Program-made: the position numbers and the translations under genes
Shown here: positions 8,047 to 16,654 of the stretch, piece by piece
Position numbering within the stretch: position 1 is the stretch's first letter
How the letters are laid out: the number at the start of each line of letters is the position of its first letter
Notes under the pieces: model-generated
What the model saw: only the letters and a program-made list of their open reading frames with translations
Told to the model about the DNA's origin: nothing
Databases searched by the model: none
Source of the DNA: Bordetella ansorpii
Lineage (GTDB): Bacteria > Pseudomonadota > Gammaproteobacteria > Burkholderiales > Burkholderiaceae_B
NCBI RefSeq assembly: GCF_900078705.1
Contig: NZ_FKIF01000007.1
Span: forward strand, 62,001 to 126,000
Length of the DNA stretch: 64,000 nucleotides
Reading direction: 5' to 3'

Positions 8047-9006
8047 ATGACCCGCACCATCGTCATCCTCGCGCTGCCCGGCGTGCAACTGCTGGACGTG
8101 TCCGGCCCCCTGGACGTGTTCGCGCAGGCCAATGCCGAGACGGGGCGCGCCGTTTATTCGCTGCGCGTCGCGGCCTGCGAGCCGGGGCCCGTGCGCAGCT
8201 CGTCCGGGGTTCGCCTGCTGCCCGACATGGTGGTGGGAGCGGCGTGTCCCGCCATCGACACCTTGCTCGTCGCCGGCGCCCCGCATGCCATGCACTCGGT
8301 ATTGAGCAACGGCGTGGCGCAATGGCTGCGGGACGCGGCCTCCCGGTCCAGGCGTTATGGGTCGATTTGTACCGGGGCGTTTCCTCTGGCGGCCGCGGGC
8401 CTGCTGGAGCGGCGGCGCGTCACGACGCATTGGGCCGCTGCGCGGGCGCTGGCCGCCGCCTGTCCCGGCGCGACGGTCGAAGAAGACGCGCTGTACGTCC
8501 GCGACGGCAAATTGCGCACCGCGGCCGGGGTCACGGCGGGCATGGATCTGGCCTTGGCGTTGATCGAGGAAGACCTGGACCGCGAGATCGCTGCGCGTGT
8601 TGCATCCCAACTGGTCATGTATTTCAAGCGTCCCGGCGGACAACTGCAGTTCAGCCGCACGGGACAGGCGAGACCCGTCGGACGCACCGTGCTGCAGGAA
8701 GTGCAGCGCTGGGTAGCCGCCCATCCCGCCTTGCCGTTGTCGGTCCAGGCCCTGGCGGACCATGCGGGAATGAGCCCGCGGCACTTCGCGCGGCTGTTCC
8801 TCGCCGAAGTCGGCATGACGCCGGCGGCCTGGGTCGAAATGACGCGCGTGGCCGCCGCGCGGACCTTGCTGGAGCAGGGCGTGGCGCCCAAGGCGGTGGC
8901 GGATCGCTGCGGCTTCGCCAATGCGGATACGCTGCGCCGCGCATTCGCCCGGCACGTCGGCGTGAGCCCGGCGGAATATCGCAAACATCACGGCAAATCG
9001 CCCTGA
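8047..9006 (+). CDS. GlxA-type transcriptional regulator (DJ-1/PfpI + AraC HTH)
   Basis: 319 residues. The N-terminal half is a DJ-1/PfpI-like (class I glutamine amidotransferase) sensor domain (TIVILALPGVQLLDVSGPLD; YGSICTGAFPLAAAGLL with a nucleophile-elbow Cys). The C-terminal ~100 residues are an AraC double HTH (VQALADHAGMSPRHFARLF and VADRCGFANADTLRRAF). Proteins of this architecture usually activate catabolic or detoxification genes in response to small metabolites. No obvious target lies downstream, so the regulon is unknown. It is divergent from the HD gene, which is one candidate. Confidence 0.88.
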   Translation: MTRTIVILALPGVQLLDVSGPLDVFAQANAETGRAVYSLRVAACEPGPVRSSSGVRLLPDMVVGAACPAIDTLLVAGAPHAMHSVLSNGVAQWLRDAASRSRRYGSICTGAFPLAAAGLLERRRVTTHWAAARALAAACPGATVEEDALYVRDGKLRTAAGVTAGMDLALALIEEDLDREIAARVASQLVMYFKRPGGQLQFSRTGQARPVGRTVLQEVQRWVAAHPALPLSVQALADHAGMSPRHFARLFLAEVGMTPAAWVEMTRVAAARTLLEQGVAPKAVADRCGFANADTLRRAFARHVGVSPAEYRKHHGKSP

Positions 9007-9146
9007 TACCTACGCAGCACCTGCTTACGAACGCTCATCCCTTGCTTACGCCTGCGTGGGTAAGATGGTTTTGCCAGATTCCGCAACGAACAACAAAGGT
9101 CAAGGCCACCCGCGCCCGAGCCGGACTTTCTGACGGAGAACTATCC

Positions 9147-9593
9147 ATGCACAAGCGTTTTCAAGGCCTGATGATTCCGCTGCTGATGGCAGCGGCGCTG
9201 GGAACAGCCCATGCTCAACAGATGCAGACCCGGGGCGAGAACTCGGGCGGCAGCGCCACCCAGCAGACCGCGCCGGTCACCAGCGCCAGCGGCAAGCCCG
9301 CGCGCAGCCCCATCGTGGTGGACGGCAAGGGCTGGATGGCCGCCAGCGCCGAGGAGCGCCGCGCTTTCCTGATCGGCATGGCCAACATGATCGTGGCCGA
9401 GGCGGCCTACGCCAAGCGGCACAACCAGGCGGCGCCCGGCGCGGGCACGCAGATCACGGAAACGCTGCAGAAGATGAATCTGTGGCAGGCCTCCGAACGC
9501 ATCACCGCCTGGTACGGCGCCAATCCCGACAAGATGGGCGCGCCCGTCATGGGCGTGGTGTGGCGCGATCTGGTTGAACAATCCTCCAAGTAA
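9147..9593 (+). CDS. Exported hypothetical protein
   Basis: 148 residues beginning with a clear Sec signal peptide (MHKRFQGLMIPLLMAAALG, cleavage near AHA-QQ), then a Gln/Ser/Thr-rich spacer and a compact domain (SAEERRAFLIGMANMIVAEA ... ITAWYGANPDKMG). I do not recognise the family. It is probably periplasmic. The small lipoprotein gene 16 bp downstream is likely co-transcribed, suggesting an envelope-related pair. Confidence 0.6.
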   Translation: MHKRFQGLMIPLLMAAALGTAHAQQMQTRGENSGGSATQQTAPVTSASGKPARSPIVVDGKGWMAASAEERRAFLIGMANMIVAEAAYAKRHNQAAPGAGTQITETLQKMNLWQASERITAWYGANPDKMGAPVMGVVWRDLVEQSSK

Positions 9594-9609
9594 TCTCAAG
9601 GAGAACGCT

Positions 9610-9786
9610 ATGAGAAAGACTGCCTGCAAACTCGCGGCGATTGCCCTGGTTGTCGTCCTGAACGGTTGTGCCACGGCGGCCGGCGGCCTGATCGGCGGCG
9701 GCGTGGATCGTGCCTCGGGCGGCGACGGCTCGGCCGGCGCCATGATCGGCGCCGGTACCGGCATGATGGTCGACATCTTCCGTTGA
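9610..9786 (+). CDS. Small glycine-rich lipoprotein
   Basis: 58 residues. The signal sequence ends in a lipobox (LNGC, Cys19), so the mature protein would be a lipid-anchored peptide of about 40 residues rich in Gly/Ala (AAGGLIGGGVDRASGGDGSAG), reminiscent of glycine-zipper envelope proteins. AAGGAG upstream of the ATG supports this start over one 12 codons earlier. Follows the exported protein 9147-9593 closely. Confidence 0.6.
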   Translation: MRKTACKLAAIALVVVLNGCATAAGGLIGGGVDRASGGDGSAGAMIGAGTGMMVDIFR

Positions 9787-9840
9787 CCCGCCCGGGCGGC
9801 GTCTCGCTGCGTGCCCGGCCTTCGTGGCCGCGGCCACGGT

Positions 9841-11052
9841 CTAGCCTTGGCCGGCGCCGCCCGATCTGGAAACCGGAAGAACCAGCCTTAGCGTGGCGCC
9901 GGGCGTTTCCGGCACCACCAGCAATTCACCCCCGTGCCCGAGCGCGATGCGGCGGCACAGCCACAATCCCATGCCCATGCCTTCCGGCCGCGTGCTGAAG
10001 AACGGCTCGAAGATCCGTTCCTTCAGATCGGGGGGAATGCCGGGACCGTTGTCGCTCACGTCCAGGAACAGCCGTCGGCCGGGGCCGACCCGGCCGTTGA
10101 TCGCGACGCGCGGCGCCTGCCGGCCCGTGTTGCCGCGCACCGCCTGCACGGCATTGATCAGCAGATTCAGCAGCACCTGTTGCAACTGGATGGGATCGCC
10201 TTGCACGGCGGGCAGCGTCTGCGGCACGTCGGCCTCGATGCGCACGTCGTTGTCCGAGGCCAGCCATTGGACCAGCAGGCGCGCATCGCCCAGCAGGGTA
10301 TGCAGCCGCAGCGTCTGGTAGGTGGGGCTGCCGCGCTGCACCAGTGCCATGATGCTGTCCAGCACGCCCTGGGCGCGGAGACTGTCGCGCTGGATCGATT
10401 TCATCGATGACGCGGCTTCGGCGTAGTCGGGAGGGCTGCGGTCCAGCCAGCGCTGCGCCGCCCCCGCACCGATGCCGATGGCGGCTAGCGGCTGGCGCAT
10501 CTCGTGGGCGATGGCCGCGGCCAGCTTGCCCAGGGTCGAACTGCGCGACAACGCCTCCAACTGTGCCTGCAGATGCCGCAGGTCTTCCTTGCTGCGCATC
10601 TGCGCGGTCTCGTCGAGCAGGATGCCGACGTATTCCAGCGTGCCGGCAGGCGTGCGGCGCGCGTGGGCGGCGTAGCGCAGGTGCCGCGGGCTGCCGCGCC
10701 GCGCGCCGACCCGGGCCGAGAAGCCGATGCAGGGCGCGCCGAGCCGGGCCTGGTCCAGGGCGCGCGCCACGGCGGCGCGATCGTCCTGGTGGACCAGCGC
10801 CAGCAGTTGCTCGGGATGCGTGGTGGGCAGGTGGATGCCGCCCAGCATGTCCGCCGCGCTGGGCGAACCGTGCCATCCGTCTTCGAGCGGGAACAGGCAA
10901 AGCAAGGCGGATTCGGCCGTAGGGGCCGGGGCCGCCGGCTGCAAGGCTTGGCGTTGCCGGTCGCCGCCCGGACCGTGCAGCGGCCCGCGCGCGAGGGCAG
11001 CGCGTGCGCGCCTGCGGGAGCGCACCGGCGGCATAGCTGTGCATGACCTCAT
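9841..11052 (-). CDS. Orphan PAS-domain sensor histidine kinase
   Basis: 403 residues. A basic, low-complexity N-terminus is followed by a PAS fold with PAC-like segment (residues ~55-145, ending GTLEYVGILLDETAQMR), HisKA with phospho-acceptor motif AHEMRQPLAAI, and HATPase with N box (LLNLLINAVQAV), G1 (DNGPGIPPDL) and G2 (GMGMGLWLCRRI). No transmembrane helix is evident, so it is probably cytosolic. The H-box form HEMRQPL is that of the FixL/DctB-like kinase group. No response regulator is adjacent. AGGAGG just before the ATG supports the start. The 19-bp tandem repeat lies directly upstream. Confidence 0.85.
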   Translation of the reverse strand: MRSCTAMPPVRSRRRARAALARGPLHGPGGDRQRQALQPAAPAPTAESALLCLFPLEDGWHGSPSAADMLGGIHLPTTHPEQLLALVHQDDRAAVARALDQARLGAPCIGFSARVGARRGSPRHLRYAAHARRTPAGTLEYVGILLDETAQMRSKEDLRHLQAQLEALSRSSTLGKLAAAIAHEMRQPLAAIGIGAGAAQRWLDRSPPDYAEAASSMKSIQRDSLRAQGVLDSIMALVQRGSPTYQTLRLHTLLGDARLLVQWLASDNDVRIEADVPQTLPAVQGDPIQLQQVLLNLLINAVQAVRGNTGRQAPRVAINGRVGPGRRLFLDVSDNGPGIPPDLKERIFEPFFSTRPEGMGMGLWLCRRIALGHGGELLVVPETPGATLRLVLPVSRSGGAGQG

Positions 11053-11144
11053 CGCGCCTCCTGGACGTCAGGCGCGCCGTCCGGGTGTCGGGCGCGCGCT
11101 TCACGGGCTGCACTCTATCCGGCCGAGCCCCGCTACGCTTGGAC

Positions 11145-11251
11145 GTTTGTGCGGTGCTTGTCCATTTGTGCGGTGCTTGTCCGTTTGTGCGGTGCTTGTC
11201 CGTTTGTGCGGTGCTTGTCCGTTTGTGCGCTGCTTGTCCGTTTGTGCGCTG
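11145..11251. repeat. 19-bp tandem repeat, about 5.6 copies
   Basis: Unit GTTTGTGCGGTGCTTGTCC repeats head to tail at 11145, 11164, 11183, 11202 and 11221, plus a 12-nt partial copy at 11240. Copies differ only at two positions (G/A at the first base; G/C in GCGGTG in the last two). It lies between the GntR gene and the histidine kinase gene, both on the minus strand, and so in the kinase's upstream region. A variable-number repeat or a multi-copy protein binding array are both possible. No spacers, so not CRISPR. Confidence 0.95.
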
Positions 11252-11290
11252 CGGCCAGCCCCCGGTGCGATGAGGGAGGCACGGACAAGG

Positions 11291-11977
11291 CTACGCCGGT
11301 TTCGCGTCCTGCTCGCGCAGCACCTCGAGGGCGGCGCGTTCGGCGTTCGCGATGTGGTCTCGCGCGGCCTGCTGCGCGCCGGCCGCGTCGCGCCGTTCGA
11401 TACAGGCGAGCAGGTGGTCGATCTCGGCCAGGCTCCGCGGCAGGCGCCGGGGACTGGAGAACGACGTGGCGCGCAGCAGGTTGATGCGCGACAGCATGCC
11501 AGGCAGCATGTCTTTGACCAGTTCGTTGTCGCAACCGGCCAGCAGCACGTCGTAGAACGCGCGCTTGGCCGCCAGCAGCGCCCCTTGATCCGCCTGGGCG
11601 GCGCAGCGGTGCAGGGCCTGGACGGTGGCGCGCAGCCTCTGGATGTCGGCTTCGCTGGCCAGGCGCGCGAATTCGTGCGCGGCATAGCCTTCCAGCAAGG
11701 CACGCAAGGCATACAGGTCGCGCGCCGCCTTGGCCGTCAGCGTGGCCACGGTGGGGCCGCGATGCGGCTCGATGGTGATCAGGCGCTCGGCCTCCAGCGT
11801 GCGCAGGGCTTCGCGCAGGGTGGGGCGGCTGATGCCCAACTGCTCGCACAGTTCCATCTCGCGCAGCTTCTCGCCGCCCTTGAGCCGGCCCTGCATGATC
11901 GAAGTGCGCAGATAGTCCTCGACCCGCGCACGCAAGGTGCTGGGCTTTTCGAACACGGAATCGGACGGCTTGGCCAT
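11291..11977 (-). CDS. GntR-family (FadR/FCD subfamily) transcriptional regulator
   Basis: 228 residues: N-terminal winged HTH (LRTSIMQGRLKGGEKLREME, LCEQLGISRPTLREALRTLE), linker ITIEPHRGPTVATL, then an all-helical FCD ligand domain with the metal/effector histidines (RCAAQADQGA, RDHIANAER). Members of this group repress catabolic genes and respond to small acids. It is divergent from the CMD/dehydrogenase/Bug operon, and a perfect palindrome of the right class lies between them (12135-12147). Confidence 0.88.
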   Translation of the reverse strand: MAKPSDSVFEKPSTLRARVEDYLRTSIMQGRLKGGEKLREMELCEQLGISRPTLREALRTLEAERLITIEPHRGPTVATLTAKAARDLYALRALLEGYAAHEFARLASEADIQRLRATVQALHRCAAQADQGALLAAKRAFYDVLLAGCDNELVKDMLPGMLSRINLLRATSFSSPRRLPRSLAEIDHLLACIERRDAAGAQQAARDHIANAERAALEVLREQDAKPA

Positions 11978-12119
11978 GAAATCCTCGGCTGGCGAAACGG
12001 GCCGCGCGCGCGGGCGGCATGGCCAGCGGCCACGCGCGCGGCGGCAAAGGCGGAACTATATCCCGCGGCACACCGGTTCCAGGGACGCGGTTGTCACGCC
12101 AGTATGTCCGCATTTTCAG

Positions 12120-12149
12120 TTGACTGACATTCAGATTGTCTGACAATAT
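12120..12149. promoter_or_regulatory. GntR-type operator overlapping a promoter
   Basis: ATTGTC-T-GACAAT (12135-12147) is a perfect 13-bp palindrome matching the TNGTCNGACNA shape of FadR/VanR-type GntR operators. On the plus strand TTGACT (12120-12125) and CAATAT (12144-12149), 18 bp apart, make a plausible promoter for the 12241 operon that the operator would occlude. Box coordinates read directly; function inferred. Confidence 0.65.
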
Positions 12150-12240
12150 AAAAAGACCGGAGACGACCGAGAGGTCCGGCATCGCTGCGTCCGCGGCTGT
12201 CCGCGCGCGCCATCCCACCGAAAATTGAAGGAGACATCCC

Positions 12241-12666
12241 ATGGCAGACAAGCAGAACCCCGTGCAGGCCCTGTTCGACCAGGGCCTGGAACTGCGCCGC
12301 GAAGTGCTGGGCGCCGAGTACGTGGACGGCTCGCTGGCGCGCGCCAACGATTTCATGATGGCCTTCCAGCGCATCACCACCGAATGGTGCTGGGGGTATG
12401 CCTGGGGCCGTTCCGGCCTGGACAAGAAGACGCGCAGCATGCTGAACCTGGCGATGCTGACGGCGTTGAACCGCCCGGCCGAGATCAAGCTGCACGTGAA
12501 AGGCGCGCTGAACAATGGCGTCACGGCCGACGAAATCAAGGAGATCCTGCTGCACGCCACGGTGTATTGCGGCATTCCCGCCGGCCTGGACGCCTTCAAG
12601 GTGGCCAACGGCGTGCTGGAGGAGGCGGGCGCGTTCGAGGAACAACCCGCCCGGGGGCCGCAATGA
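12241..12666 (+). CDS. Carboxymuconolactone decarboxylase (CMD)-family protein
   Basis: 141 residues, the usual length of PcaC-like CMD proteins. Characteristic helices are present (RITTEWCWGYAWGRSGLDKK, LNLAMLTALNRPAEIKLHVK, ADEIKEILLHATVYCGIPAG). CMD members decarboxylate 4-carboxymuconolactone or act as AhpD-like peroxidase partners; the second cysteine of AhpD's CXXC is absent, so a decarboxylase or isomerase-like role is likelier. No other protocatechuate genes are nearby. SD AAGGAG precedes the ATG. First gene of the GntR-controlled operon. Confidence 0.8.
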   Translation: MADKQNPVQALFDQGLELRREVLGAEYVDGSLARANDFMMAFQRITTEWCWGYAWGRSGLDKKTRSMLNLAMLTALNRPAEIKLHVKGALNNGVTADEIKEILLHATVYCGIPAGLDAFKVANGVLEEAGAFEEQPARGPQ

Positions 12667-12722
12667 GCGCGCCGGAGCGCCTCGGAGGCGCATACCGGAG
12701 TGCGCCGCACGAAGGTGATCCC

Positions 12723-13646
12723 ATGAACGCGGCGGCAGTGCGGGTCGGCTTCATCGGCGTGGGCAGCATGGGGTGGCCGATGGCCAGCCGCCTGTTGCAG
12801 GCCGGCCACGGCGTCACGGCCTGCGACGCGCAGCCGGGACAGGCCGCGCGTTTCGCGACAGAGGCCGGCGGCCAGGCCGCGTCCAACGGGCGTGAACTGG
12901 CCGCGCAGAGCGACGTGGTGATCACCATGTTGCCGACCAGCGCCATCGTCGAGGCGGTGCTGCAAGGGGCCGACGGCGTATTGGCGGGCATGCAGCCCGG
13001 CACCGTCATCATCGAGATGAGCTCCGGCGTGCCCGCCCATACCCAGCGCCTGGCGCGGGCCGTGGCCGAGGCGGGCGGCGAACTGGTGGATGCGCCGGTC
13101 TCGGGCGGCGTGCCACGCGCGCGCACCGGCGAACTGGCCATCATGTTCGGCGGCGAGGCCGCCACGCTGGAACGCGTGCGTCCGGTGTTGCAGGCGATGG
13201 GCACGTCGGTCCTGCATACCGGCGCGGTCGGCAGCGCGCATGCCATGAAGGCGCTCAATAACCTGGTGTCGGCCGGCGGCTTCCTGATCGGCGTCGAGGC
13301 CATGCTGATCGGCCAGCGGTTCGGCCTGGATCCCGAGGTGATCGTCGACGTGCTGAATGCCTCGACCGGCACCAACAACTCCACGCAGAAGAAGTTCAAG
13401 CAGTTCGTGCTGTCGCGCGCCTTCGACTCCGGCTTCGGCCTGGACCTGATGGTCAAGGACCTGAGCATCGCCCTGGGCATGGCGCAGGACACCGGCACGC
13501 CGACGCCGTTCGCGGCGCTGTGCCGCGAAATGTGGGCCTCGGCCGGCAAATCGCTGGGCAAGGGGCAGGACCACACCGCGGTGGCGCGCCTGTCCGAACA
13601 CCTGGCGGGCATCGAACTGCGGCCGCGCCAGACGCGGCAGTCCTAG
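12723..13646 (+). CDS. 3-hydroxyisobutyrate dehydrogenase-family oxidoreductase
   Basis: 307 residues. N-terminal Rossmann fold (GFIGVGSMGWPMASRL), substrate-binding DAPVSGGVPRA, catalytic Lys in the AHAMKALNNL helix, and a C-terminal helical domain. The family oxidises 3-hydroxy acids or reduces tartronate semialdehyde with NAD(P). GAAGG seven bases before 12723 favours this ATG; an in-frame ATG at 12663 overlaps the upstream stop (ATGA) and would add 20 residues. Lies in the CMD-Bug operon, so it probably processes a hydroxyacid taken up through the Bug receptor. Confidence 0.82.
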   Translation: MNAAAVRVGFIGVGSMGWPMASRLLQAGHGVTACDAQPGQAARFATEAGGQAASNGRELAAQSDVVITMLPTSAIVEAVLQGADGVLAGMQPGTVIIEMSSGVPAHTQRLARAVAEAGGELVDAPVSGGVPRARTGELAIMFGGEAATLERVRPVLQAMGTSVLHTGAVGSAHAMKALNNLVSAGGFLIGVEAMLIGQRFGLDPEVIVDVLNASTGTNNSTQKKFKQFVLSRAFDSGFGLDLMVKDLSIALGMAQDTGTPTPFAALCREMWASAGKSLGKGQDHTAVARLSEHLAGIELRPRQTRQS

Positions 13647-13748
13647 CCGGCGGGCCGGCCACCGGGTTGGCCCGTCATCCGATCACGACAAGACATCGGC
13701 CCGGTGAGGCCGAGGGGCGCGGCTTTGCCGGCGCCCGGGAGACAGACA

Positions 13749-14720
13749 ATGAAATCACTATCCTTGCTGGCGCTGTGCGCCACGCTGGCGGCCGGCCCCA
13801 CGCTGGCCCAGGACTATCCGTCGCGCGCCATTTCGATGGTCGTGCCTTATGCGCCGGGCGGTTCGACGGACGGGCTGGCGCGCATCGTCGCCAACGCCAT
13901 GGGCAGGAACCTTGGCCAGACCCTCGTGGTCGAGAACCTGGGCGGCGGCGGCACCATGATCGGCAACCAGCGCGTGGCGCGCGCCGCGCCCGACGGCTAC
14001 ACCATCACCTTCGGCAACATGGGCTCGCTGGCGATCGCGCCGTCGCTGTATCCCCGGTCGAAGTTCGACCCGCGCCGGGACATGGTGGGCATCGGGCTGG
14101 TGGCCACCGTGCCGATGGTGCTGTCGGCCAGCAAGGCCAGCGGCATCACCAGCGTGAAGCAGATGCTGGACACGTTGCGCGCCAGGCCCAATGCGCTGAA
14201 TTTCGGCAATGCGGGTTCGGGGTCGACCAGCCACATCGCGGCGGCGAACTTCCTGTTCGTGACCCGCACCCAGGGCACTCAGGTGCCGTATCGCGGCGCG
14301 GGACCGGCCATCGCGGACCTGATGGCGGGCACCGTGGACGCGGTGATCGACCAGACGGTCACGATGATTCCGCTGCACGCGTCGGGCCGGGTGACGGCCC
14401 TGGCGGTTGCCGCCGGCAAGCGGCTGCCGCAGTTGCCCGGCGTGCCCACGTTCGCCGAGGCGGGCGTGCCGCAGTTCGACCTGAGCGTGTGGAACGGCAT
14501 CGCCGCCCCGGCAGGCACGCCCGCGTCCGTGATCGCGCGGCTGGAGCAGGCCTTGGACGCCGCGCTGCGGGATCCCGAGGTGATCGCCTCGCTGGCAAAC
14601 CTGGCCGCGGTGGCGCCCGCGGGCAGCGAGCGGGGATCGGCGGCTTTCCAGGCGTTGATCGCCAAGGACGTGCCGCGCTTCGCGGAACTGATCGAGGCGG
14701 CCAACGTGACGGTGAACTGA
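13749..14720 (+). CDS. Bug-family tripartite tricarboxylate transporter receptor
   Basis: 323 residues. Signal peptide (cleavage LAQ-DYP) followed by the hallmark Bug start (YPSRAISMVVPYAPGGSTDG), NLGGGGTMIG, the YRGAGPAIADLMAGTVD segment and a C-terminal lobe. Periplasmic binding protein for small organic acids. No TctA/TctB membrane genes are in the window, typical of the expanded orphan Bug sets of Bordetella relatives. It is last in the GntR-controlled operon. Confidence 0.9.
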   Translation: MKSLSLLALCATLAAGPTLAQDYPSRAISMVVPYAPGGSTDGLARIVANAMGRNLGQTLVVENLGGGGTMIGNQRVARAAPDGYTITFGNMGSLAIAPSLYPRSKFDPRRDMVGIGLVATVPMVLSASKASGITSVKQMLDTLRARPNALNFGNAGSGSTSHIAAANFLFVTRTQGTQVPYRGAGPAIADLMAGTVDAVIDQTVTMIPLHASGRVTALAVAAGKRLPQLPGVPTFAEAGVPQFDLSVWNGIAAPAGTPASVIARLEQALDAALRDPEVIASLANLAAVAPAGSERGSAAFQALIAKDVPRFAELIEAANVTVN

Positions 14721-14734
14721 GCGCCGTCCGGCCC

Positions 14735-15634
14735 TCAGACGAACAGCCGCGCCATCTCCAACCCCCGGATGATCGCCGCGGTGGCGCCCACCAGCGGCGG
14801 CAGCGGTTCGCGCACCGGCAGCGCCAGTGTCAGGTTGTTCATGATGACCGGCTCGGCGATCTCCGAATACCCCAGCGCGTCCTGCCCCGGCATGTCGTGC
14901 AGCGCCGACCTGGGAAGAATGGTGTACAGCGTGTCCTGCGCCATGGTCTGCAGGATGGTGTGCACCACGTCCACCTCGGCCACGATGTCCAGCGTCACGT
15001 CCAGCTCGCGGCAGGTCCTGTCCACCAGCATGCGGATGGTGTTGGGCGCGCTGGGCAGCACCAGCGGATAGCGGTTCAGGTCGCGGGCCCGCACGCGAGG
15101 CGGCGGCAGCGGCCGGCACGTCTTGCTGTAGGCCAGCACCAGGTCTTCGCGGTACACCGATTCGAAACGCACCAGCGACGAGGGCGGCGGGTCGTACAGC
15201 AGGGCCAGGTCGACGCGGTCTTTCACCAGCCACTCGTTCATCTCCGAACTCAGGCCCTCGGCCAGCGTCAGCGCGGCGTCGGGATGCAGGCGGCGGAAGG
15301 TCTGCACGATGTGCGGCGCCAGGCGTCGCGCCACCCGGTGGGGCATGCCCAGCCGCACCTTGTCCTGCGTGGTGGACGCGTAGGCGCGCATGTCGTCCTT
15401 GGCGTGCAGGGCCAGCGCATCCAGCGCCTTGGCGTGCGCCAGGAAGCGCAGGCCCGCCGGCGTGGGTTCTACGCCCCGTCCGGTGCGCAGCAGCAGGTGA
15501 TGGCGCAGTTCGGTTTCCAGCAGCTGGATCTGCCGGCTGAGCGAGGGCTGCGACAGCCCCAGCACGTCGGCCGCGCGCGACAGGCTGCGCATTTCGCAAG
15601 CCATGATGAAGTAGCGGATTTGCTTGAGATCCAT
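14735..15634 (-). CDS. LysR-family transcriptional regulator
   Basis: 299 residues, normal LTTR length. The HTH is at the N-terminus (MDLKQIRYFIMACEMRSLS, AADVLGLSQPSLSRQIQLLE), followed by a two-lobed effector domain. The ATG at 15634 is chosen because it begins the standard LTTR sequence; the frame stays open far upstream without similarity. It is divergent from the lactonase/CMD/SDR/SMP-30/Bug operon and is its likely activator. Its 3' end converges on the preceding Bug gene with only 14 bp between stops. Confidence 0.88.
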   Translation of the reverse strand: MDLKQIRYFIMACEMRSLSRAADVLGLSQPSLSRQIQLLETELRHHLLLRTGRGVEPTPAGLRFLAHAKALDALALHAKDDMRAYASTTQDKVRLGMPHRVARRLAPHIVQTFRRLHPDAALTLAEGLSSEMNEWLVKDRVDLALLYDPPPSSLVRFESVYREDLVLAYSKTCRPLPPPRVRARDLNRYPLVLPSAPNTIRMLVDRTCRELDVTLDIVAEVDVVHTILQTMAQDTLYTILPRSALHDMPGQDALGYSEIAEPVIMNNLTLALPVREPLPPLVGATAAIIRGLEMARLFV

Positions 15635-15733
15635 GCGCGCAATGGTATACGTTTTTTCTATATCAGAAGTCAGCTTTGCGCCATTGCCGGGCTGGCGCGC
15701 GGTGCGGATGATGCAGGGATTCCAATCCCTCCG

Positions 15734-16612
15734 ATGCCGTCCATGCCCGATTGCGCACCGCCGCTCGCCACGATCACCCCGCCCGGCCAGGCGCTGCCGG
15801 CGGGCGCCTGCGACACGCATTTCCATGTGTTCGGCCCGGCGCACGTGTTTCCGTATGCCGAAGGCCGCCCCTATACGCCGCCGGATGCGCCGTTCTCGCA
15901 GGCCCGCCATCTGCACCGGCAACTGGGTTTCACGCGCGGCGTGATCGTGCACCCGGGCTGCCATGGCTACGAGCTGGCGCCCACGCTGGATGCGCTGGAG
16001 CAAGGGCAGGGCCAATACCGCGCGGTGGCCTTGCTGCCGCCGGATGTGGCGACCGCGCGCATCGCCGAGCTGGACCGGCTGGGGGTACGCGGCGTGCGCT
16101 ACAACTTCGTGGCTCACCTGGCCAACGGCGGATGGGATGAGCTGGCCGCCATGGCGCCGCGCATCGCGCCGTTCGGCTGGCACCTGTGCGTGCATTCCGA
16201 CCAGGCCTCGCTGCCCGGCCTGTTGCCCCGGCTGGCCGCCCTGGGCGTGCCGTTCGTGATCGATCACATGGGCCGCGTGGCGGCCGGGCAGGGCGTCGCC
16301 AGCGAGGCCTTCCAGGCACTGCTGGCGCTGCAAGGGCATCCGGGGGCCTGGGTGAAGATCTCCGGCCTGGACCGCGTGTCCAGCCTGGCCACCCGCCCCT
16401 TCGGCGATGGCGAGGCGCTGGTGTCCGCGCTGCTGGACGCGATGCCCGACCAATTGCTGTGGGGCACCGACTGGCCCCATCCCAACGTGGCGGGCGACAT
16501 GCCGGACGACGGCGAACTGCTCAACACCTTCCTGCGCCTGTGTCCCGATGACGGGATGCGGCGGCGCATCCTGGTGGACAACCCGCACACGCTGTACCGC
16601 TTCGCGCCGTAG
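15734..16612 (+). CDS. Amidohydrolase, LigI-like (2-pyrone-4,6-dicarboxylate lactonase family)
   Basis: 292 residues, TIM-barrel metal hydrolase of the COG3618 type. The beta-1 motif CDTHFHVFGP, the mid-barrel HPGCHGYE and VHSDQ histidines, FVIDHMGR and the terminal GTDWPHPN Asp are all visible. The family hydrolyses lactones such as 2-pyrone-4,6-dicarboxylate or sugar lactones. Starts at 15734 or 15743; neither has a clear ribosome site. First gene of the LysR-linked operon; with the SMP-30 gene it suggests a pathway with two lactone intermediates. Confidence 0.8.
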   Translation: MPSMPDCAPPLATITPPGQALPAGACDTHFHVFGPAHVFPYAEGRPYTPPDAPFSQARHLHRQLGFTRGVIVHPGCHGYELAPTLDALEQGQGQYRAVALLPPDVATARIAELDRLGVRGVRYNFVAHLANGGWDELAAMAPRIAPFGWHLCVHSDQASLPGLLPRLAALGVPFVIDHMGRVAAGQGVASEAFQALLALQGHPGAWVKISGLDRVSSLATRPFGDGEALVSALLDAMPDQLLWGTDWPHPNVAGDMPDDGELLNTFLRLCPDDGMRRRILVDNPHTLYRFAP

Positions 16613-16654
16613 CCCCCCGCGGACGCTTCGAGAAAAGATCAAGGAGACTGACTC

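Noticed and set aside
9823-9838. CGTGGCCGCGGCCACG palindrome as terminator
   Set aside because: Perfect palindrome but with no loop and no T-run; probably a chance GC-rich repeat between converging genes.
11145-11251. Possible CRISPR array
   Set aside because: The 19-bp units are contiguous with no unique spacers, and no cas genes are present.
11133-13601. An 822-codon minus-strand open frame crossing the tandem repeat
   Set aside because: Antisense to the CMD and dehydrogenase genes and out of frame with GntR; the repeat merely keeps the frame open.
13520-16612. A single 1030-codon open frame
   Set aside because: Only the last 292 codons show family similarity; the rest is an antisense or out-of-frame shadow of the dehydrogenase, Bug and LysR genes in high-GC DNA.
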